Positions 58,579 to 64,000 of a stretch of 64,000 nt of DNA are shown piece by piece; position 1 is the first letter of the stretch, and each line of letters opens with the position of its first letter. Both the position numbers and the translations under genes were made by a program. The stretch comes from Anastrepha obliqua (lineage: Eukaryota > Arthropoda > Insecta > Diptera > Tephritidae). The notes under the pieces were generated by a model. That model was not told the origin of the DNA, did no database searches, and saw nothing but the letters and a program-made list of their open reading frames with translations. The stretch lies in NCBI RefSeq assembly GCF_027943255.1, contig NC_072892.1:27241792-27305791 (forward strand), read 5' to 3'.

Positions 58579-61500
58579 CTGTAAAGAAATAAGTAATTAA
58601 ATGAATCATTCAAAAATATTAACTTTACGTGGCATAATACAGAAAAAGAAAAATCTTAAACAACATTTACACTCTTAAAAATATTGGCTCTTATTAGCTC
58701 CGCAGTCAGCCGATTCTCAGGTCTTGGCTTAGCAGAAAACATAGCTTAGCTAACAAGAAATATTCCTGCTGTTCAACTATTTGGATTCCCTCAGTGGGTT
58801 AGAATTTGATCCCGGTAACAGATGCCTGTCGTACGAGACGATTAAAACACAAACAGGCGGTTCGTTATGAGCATTAACTCAACGATAATAGGCTAAGCGA
58901 AACAGGCACAGAAACGGCTTGGTGACGATAGGAACACTGTCGTTATTGTACCAAAAATGTATTGAAGGCATTGGGCTCAGATAAATACTCCAAATACTCA
59001 ACTGACACGTCGTGGGTTAAGTTTTTTTAGATAGCTAATGGTTTTTTCCTTTTTCGGACTTCTAATAACGCATTTAATAATCTGTACTTTCAAATCCTCT
59101 GTAGTTCTGCACTTTTTAAAAGATTGAGTGCCAAGCATCGTGGTGAGCGTTGAAGTCACCTGTGCCACAACTATCCCTATACCGCGCAGATTTCTTAAGT
59201 CGGGTATTTTGTAAGTAGTAATAGTTAGCTGCGTCGTAGTCAATGAATGCGACAGGAAAGAAGCATAGCATAGGAAAACACCAGTCATGGAAATGATTGT
59301 AATTTACTGACAAGAATACTACCCTGTGAAATCAGCCTTGACCCACTGAACAGTTTCTACTAATAGCATCCCACACAAGTAGGGAAAGACGAATAAAGGT
59401 ATTTCGCCCCAATGGGCCCCTTGGTGGTTCCCTTGTGGGGTACAGGCACGTTGTAGGTATTACATGTAATAGAATCTATCAAATAGCAGCGATCTTAGAC
59501 CCAGTAAAAGAGTTTTGTATACTAGAGTAGACAGCTCGGTTCCCCTTCACGCCCCCCGATCTGAACTAATTCACTCAATACAAATTCCCATACAAAAAAA
59601 ATGTGAGAGAAATAAACTTTTACTTAACACAGTTCCTCTACGGCCTCAATAGATTTGGTCACGATAGCTCCCCACACCATTCAACTTATATTGACAGTGA
59701 AGAAAATGGGAAGCATGTAATGTGCCGCGTTATGTTTCCGAAATCCACAAGGTTCTACAAGGAGAAAGCATTATGGATTTCATGTTTCAATCAGTTGAAA
59801 ATTGGAAAATAATAGGTTCCCAATAATAGGTCAGACAATTAGTTTGGGAAAAAAGAAATCCATTATTTTTGTATAGAATTTTTGCGCAAATGATTTAAAA
59901 CTGTTTTATGGTCGATTAGCTCTGGGGCGATGCTATGACTACTAACATGCCGGTCAACTTCAATTATTTCTGTAATTTTATCGAAATTTTCTTTAGCATC
60001 AAAAATGCCAGCACGGAATCGACGAAACCAATATTGCACGTAAGTGGCTGTTACAGAATCAACACCATAAACACCATTCACAATTTCAGCGGCCTAGCTT
60101 GTATTATTCGCCTTTATCAAAAAATTATTAAAACCTGACAACTGAAAGCATGCACAATATAATAAAAAAATAATAATTCCTACTTATTCTTGGCAGCACG
60201 TCAATTAGAGTTAAGCGGCTAGAAACAAAATCACTAAGCTGTTGCTACTTTCACATACAAATTTTTCGCCTAGCGAGCAGAGAAATGATGAATCGAAAGC
60301 AGCTAAATGAAAGCATCGAGTGACACAGTCTTTTGGATATGTCACCGCCACGTTTCGGTCTGTGGTACTAAATAGCCTATTTTATGCATGTGCAAACATT
60401 TAAAATGGTGATAAAACAAAATGTTTTCCTATTGTAAAGCTTCGCACCCTTAGTTTACTTAATTCTCAACTGTGAAGATTTTGATATAAAGATTTTATTT
60501 TTAATATTATTTACCTGGTTGTGATGACTCTTTCACAGAAATTTTTTCCGTCAATGTATAATTGTTCTCAGCACTGATGCTTGAAAATTGTGAGTACACG
60601 CCGTTTTCGAAAGGCTCACGGACTTGGATGCTGCGTAAATCAATCGAATGCTTAAAATCATCCTTTTGAGGATGAATACAATTCTCCAAATATAAAAGGA
60701 TAATTTCACATTTATGACGTGCATCAGTCCTTTCCAAGGTTAAATAGGATTCACGTATAATATTAATTAAAACTTCAGCAGATGAGGGTCTTAAATAAAT
60801 TTTGGCTGTCAACAAGGCGAACAGCAGTTTTATCAAATCACATCGATGTTCATAATAGTGTTGGCTCCCTAACGATGCATCACACATCAGACGATAAATA
60901 TTTATAAGCTTCTCTTCAATGTTCTGAAAAAAAGTTTACAAATGAATGGCAAATGAGAAGATTGAAATTGAGAGTAAATACCATAGCAATGTTGACTTTT
61001 AGATTTTTTGGTGCTGAATTTAAAATTTCATAAGCACATCTTTGAGATGATCGAATAAGCTCATGAATAATTGGATCCGTCACATTTCCTCTAGAATCAT
61101 CTTTTCCATTCAGACTCTAAAAAATAAGAGGGATAAAAAATTTATTATTTTTAAATAATAATAAGAAAGATGCATGTATGTTTTTTTCTTTTTTTAATAT
61201 TTAAATAAAGAAACTAACAAACACATTTTTTTTTTAATCTTGTAACCTAAGTTTTTAAATTGCCTGGTGGATGTCTAAAAAATAGTTATGCTTCGTTATT
61301 ATACACAAGTATAATGCGAGGGTTGTCATTTATATTTCTGGCACTACTGCCATTTATGTTTTTGGGCACTTCTACTGGTGCCAGTAGCCATTTAACGTTT
61401 CCGTTGGAAAGTTTGACAGATTTTACTATAAACGCACTCAGAACTTTTTATGTGTGGCTTTAAAAATTCTGCTCGGCAAAAAAATTTAATTAGACCGTGA

Positions 61501-63142
61501 ACGTTCTCGTGCGGTTATTTTCCACAATTATCATATCATGACATCTACATCAAACGATTTAACCATTTCAAGACATAATTTCTTACTAAAGCAAAATAAA
61601 AAAATGGTTGCCATTTCCTGGAAGTTGAGGTTGGACCAGTTCTTTTAAGTTCACTTAGTGACAAAATGCTGCCCAAAATGCAACCTTACCTACAGTCTTC
61701 CAGGTAGATAACAAAATAACGCATATCACCAACTCACTTTGCATTAACTTACCTTTGTAGTATGAAGTTCAAAAATATCTAGCATATCTTTCATCATGAA
61801 ATTGCTTATTAAATCACTGCGACTTCCTTGATTCACAACTCTACACCATAAGCTGATGACATCGTACACCTTAACGAGTAGGCGCCTAAAATGCAAATAT
61901 GTACAGTTTATAATGGTTTTCTGAAAATAATTGAAACTTACATGTATGATTTATTTTTTTCTCTTACTGCTTTAACTGTACTAAGATTTTTCATATCTCC
62001 CAAAATGGCCCATATTTCTTTATAACTCCTCCTCAAATTTTTTCCTAAACTGAATGGATACAAAGTTTGTTAAGATAGATTGTCTTTAGCACAGATTGTT
62101 TTTACGCTTACGTTAAGAGTAAAGTCTCCAAAATTTGTAACACAATATAATAAAATTGAGGAAGCAACAGGCCTAGAATTGTATCGTTAGTTGTTTTATT
62201 CCGTCGCTGCATTAAGTGTGGGGCGCCAAATGCACTTTTTATAAGATTTAAAAGTTTCTTTGGGTTGATAAGTTTTTCCGTAGAGAATGGTTCCCTTTAT
62301 TGTATTAAATAAAGAGATTTAGCAGCCTTATTAAGAGAAAAAACCAAGAAATTTGTTTACCTTAAAGTTACAATAAGATGTATGGCGAAATTTCTAAAGC
62401 GAATGAAAATTTGTGGCAGTCTTTTTATTGGGTCATCACTAAGTTGTAAAACTGAGGTATGCAGCGGTTCACAGTTCACAGCTTCAATAACAGGCGAAGA
62501 AATATGCCCCAAAAAAGATTGCGCCAAAGTTTGGAGGTTTTCGATTAGTTTTTGTTGATACATTTGCCAAAGCTCCTTCAATTGCATATCATTTGATCGA
62601 TGTTTTGATATAAACAACATAAGATGATAACATTTTGCAGAATACTCTGCTACATCGTAATTCGGAGAATCTATAAATTTCGATAGAAATAGTTTCACGG
62701 TACCGCTCGATTGACCACTGTACTCTGGATAAAGTTGTAAAAGAATAATCATACAACGTAAGACGCCTAAATTGTCTATTGGCACAAAATATTCTTTAGT
62801 TATTACATCAAAAATGGTTTTTACGTGATTAGAACCAAACAACTTTTTTGACTCCTGCGTTGTGCTGGACAATTTAGCAAGTTCACCTGCGAACAAATTG
62901 TAAGCATTTAAATATTAATTGACCTTTGATACTATGATATATATGTATGTACCCAAAGTTATAATAATTTGATTCGCAACTCGGATTTCCTTACAGGACG
63001 CATATAATTTTAAAAGTAATGACGTCCAAATGTGCGACTTTCTTCTCATCACTTCCTTCTGACAGCTATTTAACAAACGAAGTGCCAATGAATTACTTTC
63101 GGTATTCTGGATAGAAGAATTTATTACTTTTTCCAAAACGGC
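58172..63142 (-). CDS. PELP1/RIX1-family ribosome-biogenesis protein, eight exons, 5' incomplete
   Basis: Coding segments on the minus strand are 63142-62953, 62886-62361, 62294-62112, 62049-61942, 61885-61753, 61116-60982, 60923-60515 and 58578-58172. All junctions are GT-AG and phases match throughout (about 696 residues visible). The family call rests on co-linear similarity to the helical-repeat RIX1 region of PELP1: SHIWTSLLLKLY, an LRCMIILLQLYP segment, SAKCYHLM, LWQMYQQKLIENLQTL, RFRNFAIHL, LLPQFYYIVLQILETLL, VKVYDVISLWCRVVN, and an HRCDLIKLLFALL segment. PELP1 homologues act with TEX10/IPI1 and WDR18/IPI3 and the SENP3 desumoylase in ITS2 processing and 60S maturation in the nucleolus. 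The tail is Ser/Glu-rich and lacks the long proline and glutamate tracts of vertebrate PELP1. The upstream exon with the start codon is not identified. Confidence 0.75.
59100..59320 (-). pseudogene. LINE endonuclease scrap
   Basis: The minus strand reads TGDFNAHHDAWHS, the GDFNAHH motif of APE-type LINE endonucleases, with flanking sequence in broken frames. Lies in a PELP1-like intron. Confidence 0.65.
59610..59775 (+). pseudogene. R1-like LINE C-terminal scrap
   Basis: The plus strand reads LTQFLYGLNRFGHDSSPHHS and ENGKHVMCR, resembling the RFGHDSSP and EHV region near the C-terminus of R1-like ORF2. Cys ligands are degraded. Same PELP1-like intron, opposite strand to the endonuclease scrap. 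Confidence 0.55.
59863..60081 (-). pseudogene. mariner HTH fragment in a PELP1-like intron
   Basis: The minus strand reads YVQYWFRRFRAGIFDAKENF, then KITEIIEVDRHVSSHSIAPE and HKTVLNHLRK, the two helix-turn-helix parts of a mariner transposase. About ten residues usually found between them (the GRP region) are missing. There is no catalytic domain. A related tail sequence occurs near 9435-9475. Confidence 0.75.
60515..60923 (-). CDS. PELP1-like, exon
   Basis: Acceptor TTTTTCAG; encodes NIEEKLINIYRLMCDASLGS, then the HRCDLIKLLFALLTAKIYLR segment, which aligns with the C-terminal helical region of PELP1, and ends KESSQPG. Donor CAG|GTAAAT, phase 1. The internal ATG that opens the visible reading frame here is not the gene start. 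Confidence 0.75.
60982..61116 (-). CDS. PELP1-like, exon
   Basis: Acceptor TTTTTTAG; encodes SLNGKDDSRGNVTDPIIHEL to LKVNIAM. Donor ATG|GTATTT, phase 0. 45 codons, open. Confidence 0.72.
61117..61752 (-). other. PELP1-like intron (636 bp)
   Basis: Larger than the 60-70 bp introns around it. It contains a possible mariner-type end near 61312-61345 (GCGAGGGTTGTCATTTATA), but no transposase could be read. Confidence 0.6.
61753..61885 (-). CDS. PELP1-like, exon
   Basis: Acceptor ATTTTAG; encodes MRLLVKVYDVISLWCRVVNQ to ELHTTK. The VKVYDVISLW segment matches the conserved VYAILELW region of PELP1. Donor AAG|GTAAGT, phase 0. Confidence 0.76.
61942..62049 (-). CDS. PELP1-like, exon
   Basis: Acceptor CATTCAG; encodes LGKNLRRSYKEIWAILGDMK to KNKSY. 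Donor CAT|GTAAGT, phase 2. Only 36 codons, open and in phase with both neighbours. Confidence 0.7.
62112..62294 (-). CDS. PELP1-like, exon
   Basis: Acceptor ATAAAG; AG joins G for Arg, then EPFSTEKLINPKKLLNLIKS and LLLPQFYYIVLQILETLLLN. The LLLP-plus-helix pattern is shared with PELP1. Donor AAC|GTAAGC, phase 2. The frame is open throughout. Confidence 0.75.
62361..62886 (-). CDS. PELP1-like, exon encoding central RIX1 helices
   Basis: Acceptor TTCGCAG; encodes GELAKLSSTTQ to IHLIVTL. Contains the YPEYSG turn, the SAKCYHLM segment and LWQMYQQKL, which align in order with PELP1. Donor AAG|GTAAAC, phase 2. Confidence 0.78.
62953..63142 (-). CDS. PELP1-like, first recognised exon
   Basis: Encodes AVLEKVINSS to NQIIITLG and includes SHIWTSLLLKLYASCKEIRV, the first conserved RIX1 helix pair. 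The acceptor is placed at AACAG|GCC after a T-rich tract. The frame runs a few codons upstream without an ATG (the apparent start is TTG), so an earlier exon must exist. The donor is GG|GTACAT, ending in phase 1. Confidence 0.7.
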
Positions 63143-64000
63143 CTGTTCGTTCAAGATAAAAACAAATAAGAAATATTTGAACGGAATTTGATAGATAAAA
63201 TTAATATTAGGTTTTATAATCAGTAATTTGGACTAACTGCTCATTTATGGAACCAAAAAACTCATAGATAATTAGAGCTATAGCCTGTAACGGGCGAAAA
63301 TTGAATCTTCCTACAACAACAACATCCGTTCTTAACATACAAGAAAGATAGAATCCAAAATTGCGCTTCCGAATTTACTGTGACGTCAACTATACGAATA
63401 CAAATTAAAGAAAGAGACACTTTTTTTTGTCAAACACGTCGGCGAAGAAACGCAAAAACACTGCATTTCGAAGTATTTTTATAAATCGTGCTTTCACAAT
63501 GCAGTTTGTTTAATTAAAATCACAATATTTCCAAGCCATTTACTGAATATTTACAAATTAGTAGTTTCTCTTTCTTCTGTTTTGTCAACAGATTGTCAAA
63601 ATCGCGAAAAGCAACGGTTTTCGGAAGGCGTCACCTTTAGTTTTTGTATACCGTGTATTACACAAATTTCGTCACATCCGTCAGCTGTTTTTTGTGTACG
63701 AATGGCGGTCGCCAAAATGTCGTGGTCTGTTATAATTCCTCATGATGCTAGTCATTGATTGTCGCTAAAGTTAAAATTATGAAGTATGTGGCGATTTGAC
63801 AATGGGTTAAGCACAACATTTTTCTCATGGTTTGACGGTGAATGCAATAATTTAACACATAAAATAACACTTAACACTTTGTTATCTCGATGGGCGAGAT
63901 GAGATTCCTTAAAACTTTTGAATCATATTGATCACAAAACTTTCATACCTCTAAATTTAGGTCGGTATAATCGAGTGCGTCCATATATATATCAGAATAT
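63143..64000. other. upstream of the recognised PELP1-like exons
   Basis: No convincing first exon. Short ATG-led frames on the minus strand (for example from 63539 and from 63465) lack good donors. 63240-63310 resembles the dispersed repeat at 41850-41910 (CTCATAGA, GAGCTATAG). Confidence 0.4.

Larger units (their letters stand above)
58579..60514 (-). other. PELP1-like intron (1.9 kb), packed with transposon relics
   Basis: Joins phase 1 to phase 1. It holds three relics listed separately (LINE endonuclease, LINE C-terminus, mariner HTH) and otherwise no recognisable sequence. Confidence 0.75.

Noticed and set aside
63465..63539. Minus-strand ATGs as start of the PELP1-like gene
   Set aside because: Neither leads to a good donor in a phase that joins the exon at 63142; the first exon remains unknown.
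63701..63757. Short plus-strand ATG frame starting MAVAKMSWSV
   Set aside because: Only 18 codons to a stop with no clear donor; could be the start of a divergent gene but cannot be supported.
1..64000. CRISPR array, bacterial operon or prophage features
   Set aside because: The window is eukaryotic, with spliced genes and eukaryotic transposons; no regularly spaced direct repeats were seen.

Overview
The window looks like genomic DNA of a higher fly. It is AT-rich, has large introns, and carries a neuralized gene nearly co-linear with the Drosophila protein. The mix of mariner elements, tRNA-derived SINEs and RNase H-bearing LINEs suggests a tephritid fruit fly, but that assignment is inference.

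Two protein-coding genes can be supported. The first is neuralized (neur, + strand), the RING E3 ligase of Notch signalling. A short first coding exon (451-598) carries the polybasic membrane-binding motif. It is separated by a 44.1 kb intron from exon 2 (44721-46546, two NHR domains) and exon 3 (46672-46932, RING finger). The splice phases join cleanly into a 744-residue protein. A 3' UTR of up to about 2.7 kb follows. The second gene is a PELP1/RIX1-family ribosome-biogenesis gene (- strand, 58172-63142). Eight exons join in frame, and its first exon is not identified. The two genes converge on a transposon-rich interval of about 8 kb (49992-57790).

The rest is intron and intergenic DNA. 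Most stretches hold nothing recognisable beyond AT-rich sequence and short microsatellites, with transposable elements embedded in them. The best-supported are: an intact mariner with 30-bp perfect terminal repeats (27134-28414); a 731-bp element with Transib-like CACAGTG ends and 5-bp target duplications (31202-31932); a family of about seven tRNA-derived SINE copies, one with a 14-bp target duplication (53805-54110); three 5'-truncated LINEs with target duplications (41930-42336, 49992-51088, 51770-53066), one of them nested in a SINE; and a 3.6 kb structure framed by long imperfect inverted repeats (54229-57790). Many older mariner and LINE relics remain, several of them inside the large PELP1 intron.

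There is no operon-like organisation. Neur acts at the plasma membrane on Notch ligands, while the PELP1 homologue would act in the nucleolus, so the two genes are neighbours without evident functional linkage.
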